Shown here: piece after piece, positions 39,576 through 48,438 of the stretch | How positions within the stretch are numbered: position 1 is the first letter of the stretch | Layout of the letters: each line of letters starts with the position of its first letter | Assembly (NCBI RefSeq): GCF_010500815.1 | Contig: NZ_JAAAMG010000015.1 | Location: forward strand, 62,001 to 126,000 | Reading direction: 5' to 3' | Source: Jiella pacifica | GTDB lineage: Bacteria; Pseudomonadota; Alphaproteobacteria; Rhizobiales; Rhizobiaceae | Length of the DNA: 64,000 bases | The notes under the pieces: model-generated | Told to the model about the DNA's origin: nothing | The model's database searches: none | Seen by the model: only the letters and a program-made list of their open reading frames with translations | Position numbers and translations under genes: made by a program

Positions 39576-39956
39576 TCAGGCCAGCACCGTTTCCGGTTCC
39601 ATGAAGCGCTTGAGGACGGCGTCCAGCGCCGCCCGGTCGAAGGGCTTGTAGAGGTAGCATTCGACGCCGGCCCGTTTCAGCCGGGTCATCAGTCCGAGAT
39701 TGGCCTCGACGATCATCGCCACCAGGTGGGTGGAGCTTCCCGCCCGTTCGCGCACCGCCTTGATCTCCTCGACGACCGCCTTGTCGCGGGCGCTGACGCC
39801 GACGACGAGGATGTCCGGGGCGCCGTGGTTGTCGATCCAGGCCAGGGCCTCGCCCGGCTTTTCCAGCGTGTCGACGTCGAGACCCTCGCGGCTGAGCAGC
39901 CGGAAGGCGATCTTGCGGATGACCGGCGCCTCGTCGATGATCAGACAGGTCTTCAT
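39576..39956 (-). CDS. Degenerate single-domain receiver protein beside chpT
   Basis: 126 aa. MKTCLIIDEAPVIRKIAFRLL matches the N-terminus of CheY-like receivers found next to chpT in rhizobia. The acidic pair is Asp-Glu, the usual phosphoacceptor Asp position (in ILVVGVS) is Gly, and the switch Thr/Ser position appears replaced (LVAMIVEAN), while the conserved Lys remains (YLYKPFD). It should not be phosphorylated in the normal way and may act as a protein-binding pseudo-receiver. It is 253 bp downstream of chpT on the same strand. Confidence 0.8.
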   Translation of the reverse strand: MKTCLIIDEAPVIRKIAFRLLSREGLDVDTLEKPGEALAWIDNHGAPDILVVGVSARDKAVVEEIKAVRERAGSSTHLVAMIVEANLGLMTRLKRAGVECYLYKPFDRAALDAVLKRFMEPETVLA

Positions 39957-40209
39957 GGGCTCATCCTTTCGACACGGCCGGGCTGGTTCGCGATCCCTCC
40001 AGGTGGAAGACGGCCACCCGAAGCCACGGCGGCATCGGCGAGACACCCCGGCGGTGGCAGCGAAAGAGCGCGGCCGGCTTCGGAGTGGAATCGCCCGCCC
40101 CGGCAACGCAACGTAACCCGACGGCTTTTCCGAATGGTTGAGAGAAACGGCTAACGTTGGGTAAAATCCGGCCGGTATTCCGGATGGCAGGGCGACGGCG
40201 CCCGCGGGC

Positions 40210-40893
40210 CTATGCGGCCGGCGCGGGACCCGGCCCGGCGGGCTCGTTTGCGGTCGCGGCCGCCTTGGGGCCGATCTTGAAGACGACGCGGTCGTCGGTC
40301 TTCTCGTAGGTCACGGCGAGGCCGGATTCCTCGGCGAGGAACAGCGTGTAGTAGGGCTGGATCGCCTGGGCGTCCATCGCCTCCTCGCCCATGGTGCCGT
40401 CGAGCATCGCGACGAGCCGCTGCTGCATCCGGATCCGGTCGCCGGTCGCGGTGATGGTGGCGCCGAAGGGTTCGATGCCGTCGATCTGGACGTGGACCTT
40501 GCCGCCGCGGCTGATCGAGGCGCTCGCCATGACGATCAGGTTGAGGACGATCTTGGCGCAGTTCTTCGGAACGTAGCCCGGCTCGCCCTCCCAGACGAGG
40601 CTCGGTTTCTCGTGCTCCATGTAGCCGGTCGCCACCGTCTTGGCGTCGTTGAGGTCGATCATCGCGGTCTGCGAGCCGGCGGCGCCGAAGGCGATCCGGG
40701 CGAACTGCAGCTTGGCGACCGCCGACTTCAGCGACGAGCGGACGAGCTGCATCGATTCCTTGTCGCCCGGCATGTCGTCGAGGAGTTCCAGCCCGCTCTG
40801 GATGCCGAAGACCGGCGAGATGATGTCGTGGCAGAGGCGGCTCGACAGGAGCGCCGCAAGATCGGCCGCGGAGATGGGAGGCAGGCTGGTCAT
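40210..40893 (-). CDS. chpT: Histidine phosphotransferase ChpT
   Basis: 227 aa. LSSRLCHDIISPVFGIQSGLELLDD carries the phospho-accepting His in the CHD motif of ChpT, which relays phosphate from CckA to CtrA and CpdR in alphaproteobacterial cell-cycle control. The C-terminal half is a degenerate GHKL-like fold (NCAKIVLNLIVMASASISRGGKV). It ends in an Ala/Pro-rich tail. Start 40893 (MTSLPPISAADLAAL) is preferred; MIRQF at 40947 is possible. It is divergent from eipA, and ctrA is 5.5 kb away on the same strand. Confidence 0.88.
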   Translation of the reverse strand: MTSLPPISAADLAALLSSRLCHDIISPVFGIQSGLELLDDMPGDKESMQLVRSSLKSAVAKLQFARIAFGAAGSQTAMIDLNDAKTVATGYMEHEKPSLVWEGEPGYVPKNCAKIVLNLIVMASASISRGGKVHVQIDGIEPFGATITATGDRIRMQQRLVAMLDGTMGEEAMDAQAIQPYYTLFLAEESGLAVTYEKTDDRVVFKIGPKAAATANEPAGPGPAPAA

Positions 40894-41161
40894 GGTCGAA
40901 CCGTCCGCTGGTTGGGCGATTTTCGTCTGATCGAATTGGCGAATCATCGCCCGTGATGTTCCTCGACCATGATTCCAAGGCGGGTGGCCGTCAACCGAGC
41001 CCGGGCGAAACGCGTCGAAGCGCCGCCACGAGATCGAGAAACGTCACCTTCTCGACGGTTCGTTAGTGTTTCGGAAACCACGATCGGCGCAAAATGCGCG
41101 AAAGCGGGATTTTGACCGCGTTTTTCGCCGAAACGATCAATCCTCGCGAAAGGAATGGATC

Positions 41162-41752
41162 ATGCGCTCGATCGTCGGAACGTTTCGCAGCCTCGCCGCC
41201 GCGGCCCTCATCGGCCTTGCGGCGACGACCGGCTCCACCGCTCCCGCCACCGCCCAGGTCGCGGCGCAGGAAGGCTACACCATGGACGAGGTGGTCGGGA
41301 CCGGCCACCGCTTCTTCGGCACCACCTCCGGCGGCCTCGCCCAGCTGCTCGAGCGGGCCTTCCAGAGCTACGGCCTGCCGAACGGCTACATCCTCGGCCA
41401 GGAAGCGGCCGGTGCCTTCTTCGGCGGTCTGCGCTTCGGCGAGGGCACACTCTACACCAAGAATGCCGGCCAGCGGCGGATCTTCTGGCAGGGGCCGTCG
41501 CTCGGCTTCGACGTCGGCGGCGACGGGGCGCGGACGATGATGCTGGTCTACAACCTGCCCAGCATCGAATCGGTCTATGGCCGCTTCGGCGGGGTTTCCG
41601 GCAGCGCCTATCTGGTCGGCGGGCTCGGCATGACGGTGCTCGCCCGCGACAACGTCCTGCTGGTGCCCGTGAAGACGGGCGTCGGGGCGCGGCTCGGCCT
41701 CAATCTCGGCTATCTGAAGTTGACCCCGATGCCGACCTGGAATCCGTTCTGA
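41162..41752 (+). CDS. eipA: Periplasmic DUF1134 protein, EipA homologue
   Basis: 196 aa. Signal peptide to about residue 31 (ALIGLAATTGSTAPATAQ). The mature part is a DUF1134 barrel: YTMDEVVGTGHRFFGTTSGGLAQLLERAF, GLRFGEGTLYTK and GGSGS-like YLVGGLGMTV. Brucella EipA is a CtrA-regulated envelope-integrity protein adjacent to chpT and ctrA, and the same neighbours recur here. AGGAATGG precedes the ATG. I could not see a clear TTAA-N7-TTAA CtrA box in the 268-bp divergent gap with chpT. Confidence 0.9.
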   Translation: MRSIVGTFRSLAAAALIGLAATTGSTAPATAQVAAQEGYTMDEVVGTGHRFFGTTSGGLAQLLERAFQSYGLPNGYILGQEAAGAFFGGLRFGEGTLYTKNAGQRRIFWQGPSLGFDVGGDGARTMMLVYNLPSIESVYGRFGGVSGSAYLVGGLGMTVLARDNVLLVPVKTGVGARLGLNLGYLKLTPMPTWNPF

Positions 41753-41884
41753 TTTCGGGGGGCCGCGGCGTGACGCATTCACCATAGCGAGTTGTCTTTA
41801 TTGCGCAGGAGGGCGCCAGGACGCGCATTTGGCGAGCTTTTGCTCTATATGTCGGGGTGAAGGACGAGAACCCCCGGATATGAG

Positions 41885-43222
41885 ATGATCGCCACCGCCC
41901 TGACCTTCGTGTTCGGCTTCCTCGCGGCGACGCTGATCGCGCTCGTCGTCTCGCCGCTATTCTGGTCGCGGACGCGCCGTCTCGCGCTGAGAGAATACCA
42001 AGCCAGCATTCCCGCTTCCGCCCGGGAGGTCCGCGCCAGCCTCGACCACGTTCGGGCCGAAGCGGCGCTCACCGCCCGTCGCCGCGAGATGAAGGCCGAG
42101 GCCGAGATCGAGAAGGCGGCGCTCGCCCGCATCGAGGCGGGACGGCTGGCGGGGGAAAACGCCGAACTGCGGGCGCGCAATGCGGCGCTCTCGGGTACGC
42201 TCGGCGATATGAGCGGTGAACTCCGGGACGCCAGCGAACAGCTCGCCCTGCGTGATGAAGAGATCGAGGAGCTGGGCGCCGAATTGCGGGCTCTTTCCCA
42301 CGATTTCGACCTGAAATCCGACGAACTCGAGGCGCTCGACGCCCGCTTTGCCGACCTCGGCGCGATCGCCGACGAACGCCGGGCGACGATCGAGGAGCAG
42401 GACTTGCGGATCGAGGAGCTGTCCGACGCGCTGCGCGAGGCCGAACGCGAAAGACGCGAGGCCGGCAAGGCGCTCGAGCGCCTGCGTAGCGAGGCAGGTG
42501 TGCTCGAGGCGCATCTCGCCAAGGAGCGGAACGCCGTGAAGCGCCTCGACGACAAGGTCGCCCGGCTGACCGGCCAGCTGGCCGAGCGGGACGAGCAGAT
42601 CGCCCGGCTGCTCGGCGAGGCGGCGAGTTCGGCAGCCGCGTATTCCTCCGACGACCATGCCGAGGTCGAGGCCGCGGAAGCCTTCCGCCTCGACGAGGGC
42701 CGGAATCGGCAGGGCGAGGGGCGCCTCCAGGTGCGGCCCGCCATCCGCCCCGCTTTCGGTCGCAGGAGCGACGAAGCCGCCGCGCCTGCGAGCCGGCATG
42801 GAGAGACAGGACGAGAACCCGCCGGAAAAGCAGTCGAAGAACCCGAGGGCGACGTCGCGATCGCCGCAGAGGGCCCTGCATCGCCGGCGCTTTCGCCGCA
42901 ACCTGCCGGTCCCAAGGATCGGCCGAATGCGAACCGCGAGCCGGAGCCCGTCCCCTCCCTCGCCATGCGGCTCGGCCTGCCCGAACGGCCGGAATTTGCC
43001 GACGATCTCGGTGATGGCGAGCTGCGCGACAAGGTCGGCGAACTTGCGGCGAAGGTCGTGGCGCTCACCGCCGAGCGAGAAGGCGCACGCTCGCCGCTCG
43101 ACGCCATCCTCGATGCCGAAGCGACGATGGCGATGCCGCGGCGGCACGATGCCGCCGGCCCGTCGCTGGCCGAGAGGGTGCGGCGGCTGCGCCAGGAGGC
43201 GCGCGATCACGCCGCCGAATAA
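41885..43222 (+). CDS. Membrane-anchored long coiled-coil protein of unknown function
   Basis: 445 aa. One N-terminal membrane span (MIATALTFVFGFLAATLIALVVSPLFW) is followed by about 200 residues of heptad-rich coiled coil (EAEIEKAALARIEAGRLAGEN, ELRDASEQLALRDEEIEELG, RREAGKALERLRSEAG). Residues about 250-345 are Pro/Ala/Glu/Arg-rich and disordered. The C-terminus has a short conserved-looking block (LGDGELRDKVGELAAKVVAL, AGPSLAERVRRLR). It could be a scaffold protein in cell-envelope or division organisation; this is inference from architecture. It overlaps the convergent RNA methyltransferase gene by 16 bp. Confidence 0.85.
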   Translation: MIATALTFVFGFLAATLIALVVSPLFWSRTRRLALREYQASIPASAREVRASLDHVRAEAALTARRREMKAEAEIEKAALARIEAGRLAGENAELRARNAALSGTLGDMSGELRDASEQLALRDEEIEELGAELRALSHDFDLKSDELEALDARFADLGAIADERRATIEEQDLRIEELSDALREAERERREAGKALERLRSEAGVLEAHLAKERNAVKRLDDKVARLTGQLAERDEQIARLLGEAASSAAAYSSDDHAEVEAAEAFRLDEGRNRQGEGRLQVRPAIRPAFGRRSDEAAAPASRHGETGREPAGKAVEEPEGDVAIAAEGPASPALSPQPAGPKDRPNANREPEPVPSLAMRLGLPERPEFADDLGDGELRDKVGELAAKVVALTAEREGARSPLDAILDAEATMAMPRRHDAAGPSLAERVRRLRQEARDHAAE

Positions 43223-44073
43223 AGCCGCGACAACACGATCGCCGCACTCGTCGCGACGTTGAGGCTGTCGATGCCGGGCGCCATCGCGATCCGGGCCGTC
43301 TCCGTCTGGGCGAGAAGCGATTCGGGGAGCCCTCGGCCCTCGCTGCCGAGGAGAAGCGCCAGCCCTTCGCCGGGCTTCAGCTCGGCAAGGTCGACCGTGC
43401 CCCGCGGCGACAGGGCGATCGGGCGATGACCGGAGCGCTCCAGAGCCTTCCAGATCGCCTGAACGTCGGCACCATGGTGGAACGGCAGCGTCAGGGCCGT
43501 GCCGACCGAGACGCGGATCGCCTTGCGGTAGAGCGGATGGCACGACGCTCCGTCGAGGAGGAGGCCGGACGCGCCGAAGGCGGCGGCGTTGCGGAACAGG
43601 GCGCCGACATTGTCGTGGTTGGCAAGGCCGATGGCGACGACAAGCGGGGCGCCCGCACGCCGCGAGCGCGCGAGAAACTCCGCCAGTTCGGCCGTCTCCC
43701 CGCCATCTTTCGCCGACTCTCCGGCACGTTGCCGGGCGTTGCGATCGACGGCATGGGCGAGGACGCCGCGATGGATGGCAAATCCTGCCACCGTGTCCAT
43801 GACCGCGCGTTCGGCGGCGAAGATCGGCACGTCGTGCGGGACCAGCGCCAGCCGGTCGGCGATCCCCGCGACACGGCTTTTCAGGAGGAACAGGCTGGTC
43901 GGGCGGAAGCGTTCGGAGCGCAGGAGATGATCGAGGACGACGGTGCCCTCGGCGATGAAGCCGCTGCGGGCGACGAGATCGCGCTCGCGGATGTCGAGAT
44001 AGTCGGCGATGCGGGGGTCGGCGGCATCGTCGATGTCGACGAGGCGGGCGGCGAGGTCGGGCGCAAGGGTCAT
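43207..44073 (-). CDS. TrmH-family (SPOUT) RNA methyltransferase
   Basis: 288 aa. Motif 1 VAIGLANHDNVGALFRNAAAFGASGLLLD, motif 2 LALLLGSEGRGLPESLL and motif 3 MAPGIDSLNVATSAAIVLSRL form the knotted SAM-binding site of SpoU/TrmH 2'-O-ribose methyltransferases. The N-terminal segment (FIAEGTVVLDHLLRSERF) is an RNA-binding L30e-like domain. RNA target (tRNA or 23S rRNA) is not determinable. Tail overlaps the coiled-coil gene antisense by 16 bp. Confidence 0.93.
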   Translation of the reverse strand: MTLAPDLAARLVDIDDAADPRIADYLDIRERDLVARSGFIAEGTVVLDHLLRSERFRPTSLFLLKSRVAGIADRLALVPHDVPIFAAERAVMDTVAGFAIHRGVLAHAVDRNARQRAGESAKDGGETAELAEFLARSRRAGAPLVVAIGLANHDNVGALFRNAAAFGASGLLLDGASCHPLYRKAIRVSVGTALTLPFHHGADVQAIWKALERSGHRPIALSPRGTVDLAELKPGEGLALLLGSEGRGLPESLLAQTETARIAMAPGIDSLNVATSAAIVLSRLYSAA

Positions 44074-44401
44074 GGTTTTTTCCTACGGCATCGGCGTCGT
44101 AGAATTAAGAGCCTGCCGGCAACCGGCACCGGCTCATCCCGCCCCACCTGCCGATCTCTCGCCCACGGAGATCAGGCAGCTTCGCAGCTCGCGCCCGTCA
44201 TCCGGCCGCCGATGGGCGTGGCAACGGTTGAAGGCGCGCTGAAACCCATGCGCGAGATCGATCTCCCCCTTGCGGGGGAGAGGCTCGGCAGGGCAGGAGG
44301 GGAGAGTTTGCCGGGGCGCCGCCGCTCGACCGAGGACGCGCGCATCCGCTCCACGTCGCGGCGCCGCGCGGGCGCCGGACGCGTCATCGAAAGGCGAGAC
44401 C
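44074..44401. other. 328-bp intergenic region before hisA
   Basis: No gene seen. It separates the divergent RNA methyltransferase and hisA genes and is likely to hold both promoters; no specific motif assigned. Confidence 0.35.
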
Positions 44402-45139
44402 ATGATCCTGTTTCCGGCAATCGATCTGAAGGACGGCGCCTGCGTGCGCCTGAAGCTCGGCCTGATGGACGAGGCGACGGTCTACAATCCCGATCCGGCC
44501 GGCCAGGCGAGAGCCTTTCACGACGTCGGCTTCTCGCATCTCCACGTCGTCGATCTGAACGGCGCCTTTGCCGGCCAGGCGATGAACGAGCCCGCCGTCG
44601 ACGCCATCCTCGCGGCGGTCGGCCGCGACATGAAGGTGCAGCTCGGCGGCGGCATCCGCACCATGGCGGACATCGAGCGCTGGCTGGAAAAGGGCCTGTC
44701 GCGGGTGATCCTCGGCACCGTCGCGGTCCGCGAGCCGGAACTCGTCCGGCAGGCGGCCGGGCGGTTTGCCGGCCAGATCGCCGTCGGCATCGACGCCAAG
44801 GGCGGCAAGGTGGCGGTCGAGGGCTGGGCCGAGACCTCCGAACTCACCGCCATCGATCTCGCCAGGCGCTTCGAAGACGCCGGCGTCGCGGCGATCGTCT
44901 ACACCGACATCGACCGGGATGGCATCCTGTCCGGTATCAATTGGGAATCCACTATCGAACTGGCCGAGGCCGTGTCGATCCCGGTGATCGCCTCCGGCGG
45001 CCTCGCCTCGATCGCCGACGTCGTCCGCCTGAAGATGCCGGATGCCGCACGGCTCGAAGGCGCGATCTCCGGCCGGGCGCTCTATGACGGAAGCCTCGAT
45101 GCCGGCGAGGCTCTGCGGGTGCTGGCGGGCGAAGGCTGA
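44402..45139 (+). CDS. hisA: Phosphoribosylformimino-5-aminoimidazole carboxamide ribotide isomerase HisA
   Basis: 245 aa (beta/alpha)8 barrel of histidine biosynthesis. [15 protein letters not shown] carries the catalytic Asp near residue 8, [17 protein letters not shown] is the first phosphate-binding loop, and [13 protein letters not shown] has the second catalytic Asp; [15 protein letters not shown] is the second phosphate loop. The start ATG 44402 precedes MILFPAIDL. Notable because no other his gene is next to it here; hisB/H/F/E are usually neighbours. Confidence 0.95.
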   Translation: MILFPAIDLKDGACVRLKLGLMDEATVYNPDPAGQARAFHDVGFSHLHVVDLNGAFAGQAMNEPAVDAILAAVGRDMKVQLGGGIRTMADIERWLEKGLSRVILGTVAVREPELVRQAAGRFAGQIAVGIDAKGGKVAVEGWAETSELTAIDLARRFEDAGVAAIVYTDIDRDGILSGINWESTIELAEAVSIPVIASGGLASIADVVRLKMPDAARLEGAISGRALYDGSLDAGEALRVLAGEG

Positions 45140-45220
45140 GGCGCGGCGCGGGTCGTTCCTTCCGGCGAGCCGAAACGAGCGGTCTTCTGGCAAATTGCCG
45201 TGACATCGGCCTGTCCGATC

Positions 45221-45247
45221 ATTAGATTAGAATAATTCCAATCTAAT
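45221..45247. promoter_or_regulatory. Irr/ICE-type palindromic box upstream of mbfA
   Basis: ATTAGATTAGAAT and ATTCCAATCTAAT flank one base and form a 27-bp palindrome with a single mismatch. The core TTAGAAT-A-ATTCCAA resembles the Irr iron-control element, TTAGAA and TTCTAA half-sites. It lies 47 bp before the mbfA start. Confidence 0.75.
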
Positions 45248-45293
45248 CGCGTCCGGCCTGAGCTTGGGGCCTGCCGCCATGGTGAGGCAGCCG

Positions 45294-46286
45294 ATGTTTT
45301 CCTTCACGCCCCCGTCCTTCGCGCCCGGCCGCCGCCGGTTTGCCGACCTGTCGGAACGCGAGATCCTGGCGCTGGCCATCTCCGCCGAGGAGGACGACGG
45401 GCGCATCTATGACGGCTATGCCGAAAGGCTGGAGGCCGACTATCCGGCCACCGCCAAAGTGTTTCGCGAAATGGCGAAGGAGGAGGACGGCCATCGCCGG
45501 GCGCTGATCGCCGAGCACGAGCGGCGCTTCGGCCCGACGATCCCGCTGATCCGGCGCGAGCACGTCGCCGACTACGTCTCCCGCCAGCCGGTCTGGCTGG
45601 TCGAAAATCTCGGGCTGGAGCGCATCCGCACCGAGGCCGAGCGGATGGAGAAGGACGCCGCGCGCTTCTACGAGATGGCGGCGCAGCGGGCGGGCGATGC
45701 CGGCACGCGTCGGCTGCTCGGCGATCTGGCGGCGGCCGAGCGCGAGCACGAGCACCGGGCCGAGGTGCTGACGGAGGAAAACCTTGCCGGCGAGGACCGC
45801 GCCGAGGAGGACAGGACGGCCCGGCGCCGGCTGATCCTGACATGGGTGCAGCCGGGGCTTGCCGGGCTGATGGACGGCTCGGTCTCGACCCTCGCGCCGA
45901 TCTTCGCGACGGCCTTTGCCACGAAGGACCCGCACACGACGCTGCTTGTCGGCCTCGCCGCGGCGGTCGGCGCCGGCATCTCGATGGGCTTCACCGAGGC
46001 CGCCCATGACGACGGCAAGCTCTCGGGCCGCGGCTCGCCGATCAAGCGCGGCCTCGCCTCCGGCATCATGACCACCGTCGGCGGGCTCGGCCATGCGCTG
46101 CCCTATCTCATCCCGGACTTCTGGACGGCGACCACCATCGCCTTCGCCGTCGTCTTCCTGGAACTCTGGGCGATCGTTTGGATCCAGCACCGCTTCATGG
46201 AGACGCCGGTGATGCGCGCGGCCGTCCAGGTTGTCGTCGGCGGGGCGCTGGTGCTGGCCGCCGGCACGCTGATCGGCGGCGGCTGA
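45294..46286 (+). CDS. mbfA: Membrane-bound ferritin MbfA (ferritin-like + VIT1/CCC1 domain)
   Basis: 330 aa. The N-terminal four-helix di-iron domain (ISAEEDDGRIYDGYAERLEA, FREMAKEEDGHRRAL, EKDAARFYEMAAQ, LAAAEREHEHRAEVL, with ExxH-type ligands) is fused to a C-terminal VIT1/CCC1 membrane domain (MDGSVSTLAPIFATAFATKD, GISMGFTEAAHDDGKLSGR, PYLIPDF). Rhizobial MbfA exports iron and is regulated by Irr. Start 45294 has GAGG at good spacing; the upstream palindrome supports Irr repression under iron limitation. Confidence 0.9.
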   Translation: MFSFTPPSFAPGRRRFADLSEREILALAISAEEDDGRIYDGYAERLEADYPATAKVFREMAKEEDGHRRALIAEHERRFGPTIPLIRREHVADYVSRQPVWLVENLGLERIRTEAERMEKDAARFYEMAAQRAGDAGTRRLLGDLAAAEREHEHRAEVLTEENLAGEDRAEEDRTARRRLILTWVQPGLAGLMDGSVSTLAPIFATAFATKDPHTTLLVGLAAAVGAGISMGFTEAAHDDGKLSGRGSPIKRGLASGIMTTVGGLGHALPYLIPDFWTATTIAFAVVFLELWAIVWIQHRFMETPVMRAAVQVVVGGALVLAAGTLIGGG

Positions 46287-46314
46287 CCGGGGAGGGCAGG
46301 GGGCTCGCCACATG

Positions 46315-46347
46315 AAAAACGCCGCACCTCTCGAGGAGGCGCGGCGT
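46315..46347 (-). terminator. Terminator of ctrA (minus strand)
   Basis: ACGCCGC and GCGGCGT plus an inner CCTC/GAGG pair form a hairpin; on the minus strand it is followed by a T-rich run (GTTTTTC). It lies 45 bp after the ctrA stop and 28 bp after the mbfA stop on the other strand. Confidence 0.75.
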
Positions 46348-46391
46348 CTCTTAACTTGCGGAAAACCGGCCGCAGCGGCGGCCGGGGGATA

Positions 46392-47081
46392 TCAGGCGGC
46401 GACCTCTTCCGGTTCCCGCAGCACGTAGCCGCGACCCCAGACGGTCTCGATGTAGTTCTTGCCGTCGGCGGCCGTCGCTAGCTTCTTGCGCAGCTTGCAA
46501 ATGAAGACGTCGATGATCTTCAGTTCCGGCTCGTCCATGCCGCCATAGAGGTGGTTGAGGAACATTTCCTTGGTCAACGTCGTGCCCTTGCGCAGCGAAA
46601 GCAGCTCGAGCATCGCGTATTCCTTGCCCGTGAGATGCACCCGCTGGCCGGCCACCTCAACGGTCTTGGCGTCGAGATTGACCAGAAGGTCGCCGGTGTG
46701 AATCACCGACTGGGCATGGCCCTTGGAGCGGCGCACGATGGCGTGGATGCGGGCGACCAGCTCGTCCTTGTGGAACGGTTTGGTCATGTAGTCGTCGGCG
46801 CCGAAGCCGAGGCCGCGGACCTTGTCCTCGATCCCCGCCATGCCCGAAAGGATCAGGATCGGCGTCTTGACCTTCGAAAGCCGGAGGGTCCGCAGAACCT
46901 CGTAGCCGGACATGTCCGGCAGATTGAGATCGAGGAGGATGAGATCGTAGTCGTAGAGCTTGCCGAGGTCGACGCCCTCTTCGCCGAGATCGGTCGTATA
47001 GACGTTGAAGCTCTCAGATTTCAGCATCAACTCGATGCTCTGGGCGACCGCGCTGTCGTCTTCGATCAAAAGAACGCGCAT
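46392..47081 (-). CDS. ctrA: Cell-cycle master response regulator CtrA
   Basis: 229 aa, typical CtrA. The receiver has [19 protein letters not shown], the phosphoacceptor Asp in [19 protein letters not shown], and [12 protein letters not shown]. The winged-helix output domain has [50 protein letters not shown] and ends [15 protein letters not shown]. It is controlled by CckA-ChpT phosphorelay and controls cell-cycle genes. chpT lies 5.5 kb away. TTAACC-type boxes upstream suggest autoregulation. Confidence 0.97.
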   Translation of the reverse strand: MRVLLIEDDSAVAQSIELMLKSESFNVYTTDLGEEGVDLGKLYDYDLILLDLNLPDMSGYEVLRTLRLSKVKTPILILSGMAGIEDKVRGLGFGADDYMTKPFHKDELVARIHAIVRRSKGHAQSVIHTGDLLVNLDAKTVEVAGQRVHLTGKEYAMLELLSLRKGTTLTKEMFLNHLYGGMDEPELKIIDVFICKLRKKLATAADGKNYIETVWGRGYVLREPEEVAA

Positions 47082-47166
47082 CAGAAAGTCCTCTCAGCCA
47101 GCCGAGCCGAACCCGGGAAATTCGGCAATGCATTTTTTGTCATCGTTTGGCCCAAACTGGCACTGA

Positions 47167-47349
47167 ATGGTTAACAAATCCTCCTGGCCCTTCATGGACC
47201 CGGATCGCGGGGGGACCGCGATCCGACATTGGGTCCGGCGAAGCACCCGAGCCCATGGTCCGCACCGCGGGACCGTTTGGCTTGGATCGGTTTACCCTGC
47301 CTTAAACCCTCGACCCTATGATTAACCGTGCGCGTAAACAGACGGTTAA
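47167..47349. promoter_or_regulatory. CtrA-box cluster between ctrA and fliJ-like gene
   Basis: Three candidate motifs: TTAACCAT on the minus strand at 47167-47174 (86 bp upstream of ctrA), TTTA-N7-TTAA at 47291-47305 (a one-base variant of TTAA-N7-TTAA), and an inverted pair TTAACCGT (47322-47329) and ACGGTTAA (47342-47349) with 12 bp between. They cover the full divergent promoter region. Confidence 0.6.
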
Positions 47350-47438
47350 GGGCATAGGCCACGAGCCTTGCCCGAAGCCGTCAAACGCGGAGTTCCAACG
47401 TGCCCTGCCTGGCAGGGCCGTGAGTTGAGGGTGTGTGC

Positions 47439-47807
47439 ATGAAACGCGACAACATGGTGCGGCTGACGCGCTTCAAGGTGCTGGAAAAGCGCCGTCAGGT
47501 CGAACAGCTCGAGCTCATGATGCAGGATTTTTCGCGGATGGCCGGGGAACTGGATGCGCAGATCATCAACGAGGAAAAGAAGTCGGGGATAACCGACATC
47601 ACCCATTTCGCCTATTCGACCTTCGCCAAGGCGGCGCGCCTACGGCGCGACAATCTGCAGAACTCGGCCAAGGACCTGAAGGTCCAGATCAACGCTGCAC
47701 GGCTTTCGCTGGAGGAGGCCGAGGCCGAGCTCGAACATGCCGAGAAGATGGAGCAGCGCGACGGCCTGCGCGACGATCACGAGACGCGGCGCTCGGCGAT
47801 CGCCTGA
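47439..47807 (+). CDS. FliJ-like coiled-coil protein
   Basis: 122 aa, almost wholly alpha-helical and charged with heptads (KRRQVEQLELMMQDFSRMAGELDAQI, ARLSLEEAEAELEHAEKMEQRDGL). It resembles FliJ, a flagellar type III export chaperone and ATPase regulator. A FliJ-like gene beside ctrA is frequent in Hyphomicrobiales. ATG 47439 has GAGGG upstream. Flagellar function cannot be proved because no other flagellar gene is in the window. Confidence 0.8.
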   Translation: MKRDNMVRLTRFKVLEKRRQVEQLELMMQDFSRMAGELDAQIINEEKKSGITDITHFAYSTFAKAARLRRDNLQNSAKDLKVQINAARLSLEEAEAELEHAEKMEQRDGLRDDHETRRSAIA

Positions 47808-47942
47808 GAGGCGAGACATCTTGCAGCCGAAAGCGCGGCCGGATGGCGGCGCGACGTCAGATCGCGCCGCGCCCGCCGGCGCGTCGTCCCTGTCGGCGGC
47901 GCCGGAGAAAAACCGGCTGCTCCCGGGCGGAGCCCGGCTTCC

Positions 47943-48398
47943 TCACCACTTCTTGTAGGGCAAGAACTTTCCGGTCATTTCGACCTTCACCCGGTCGCCC
48001 TTCGGATCCTCGACCTTCGAGACGACCATGTCGAAATCGATCGCCGACATGATGCCGTCGCCGAATTTCTCGTGCACCAGCGCCTTGAAGGACGGACCGA
48101 AGACTCCGGCGATCTCGTAGAGCCGGTAGATGCAGGGATCGGTGGGCACGTCCCGGCTCCAGTCCTTGCTCGGGCATTCCTGCAGCTCCTCGACGGCCGC
48201 CTCGGGCAGGTCGAGCAGCCGGCCGAGGATCTCGGCCTTGTCGGGCGGGCAGGCGCCCATGCCGGTGGCGACCATGTGGGTCCAGATCGGCGACATGCCG
48301 AGCTCGGCGGCGATTCCCTCCCAGGTCAGTTTCTTGCGTTTCTTCTGGGCGAGGACGAGGGCGGTGACGTCGTCGCGGCTCATGATGTCGGTTGTCAT
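47943..48398 (-). CDS. cynS: Cyanate hydratase (cyanase) CynS
   Basis: 151 aa, normal for cyanase, which converts cyanate and bicarbonate to CO2 and carbamate (then NH3 and CO2). N-terminal helix-turn-helix-like domain (KKLTWEGIAAELGMSPIWTHMVATG) and the catalytic domain with Arg and Glu in CIYRLYEIAG and Ser in GIMSAIDFDMV. It is the last gene of the nirB-nirD-nirC-kinase-cynS run on the minus strand, so a nitrogen-scavenging role is supported. Confidence 0.95.
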   Translation of the reverse strand: MTTDIMSRDDVTALVLAQKKRKKLTWEGIAAELGMSPIWTHMVATGMGACPPDKAEILGRLLDLPEAAVEELQECPSKDWSRDVPTDPCIYRLYEIAGVFGPSFKALVHEKFGDGIMSAIDFDMVVSKVEDPKGDRVKVEMTGKFLPYKKW

Positions 48399-48438
48399 CG
48401 AAAAATCTACTCCTTCACGGGTTGCGGTCGAGGCGGAA

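Noticed and set aside
40948-41161. CtrA box between chpT and eipA
   Set aside because: Only partial TTAA-like elements are seen; none match TTAA-N7-TTAA.
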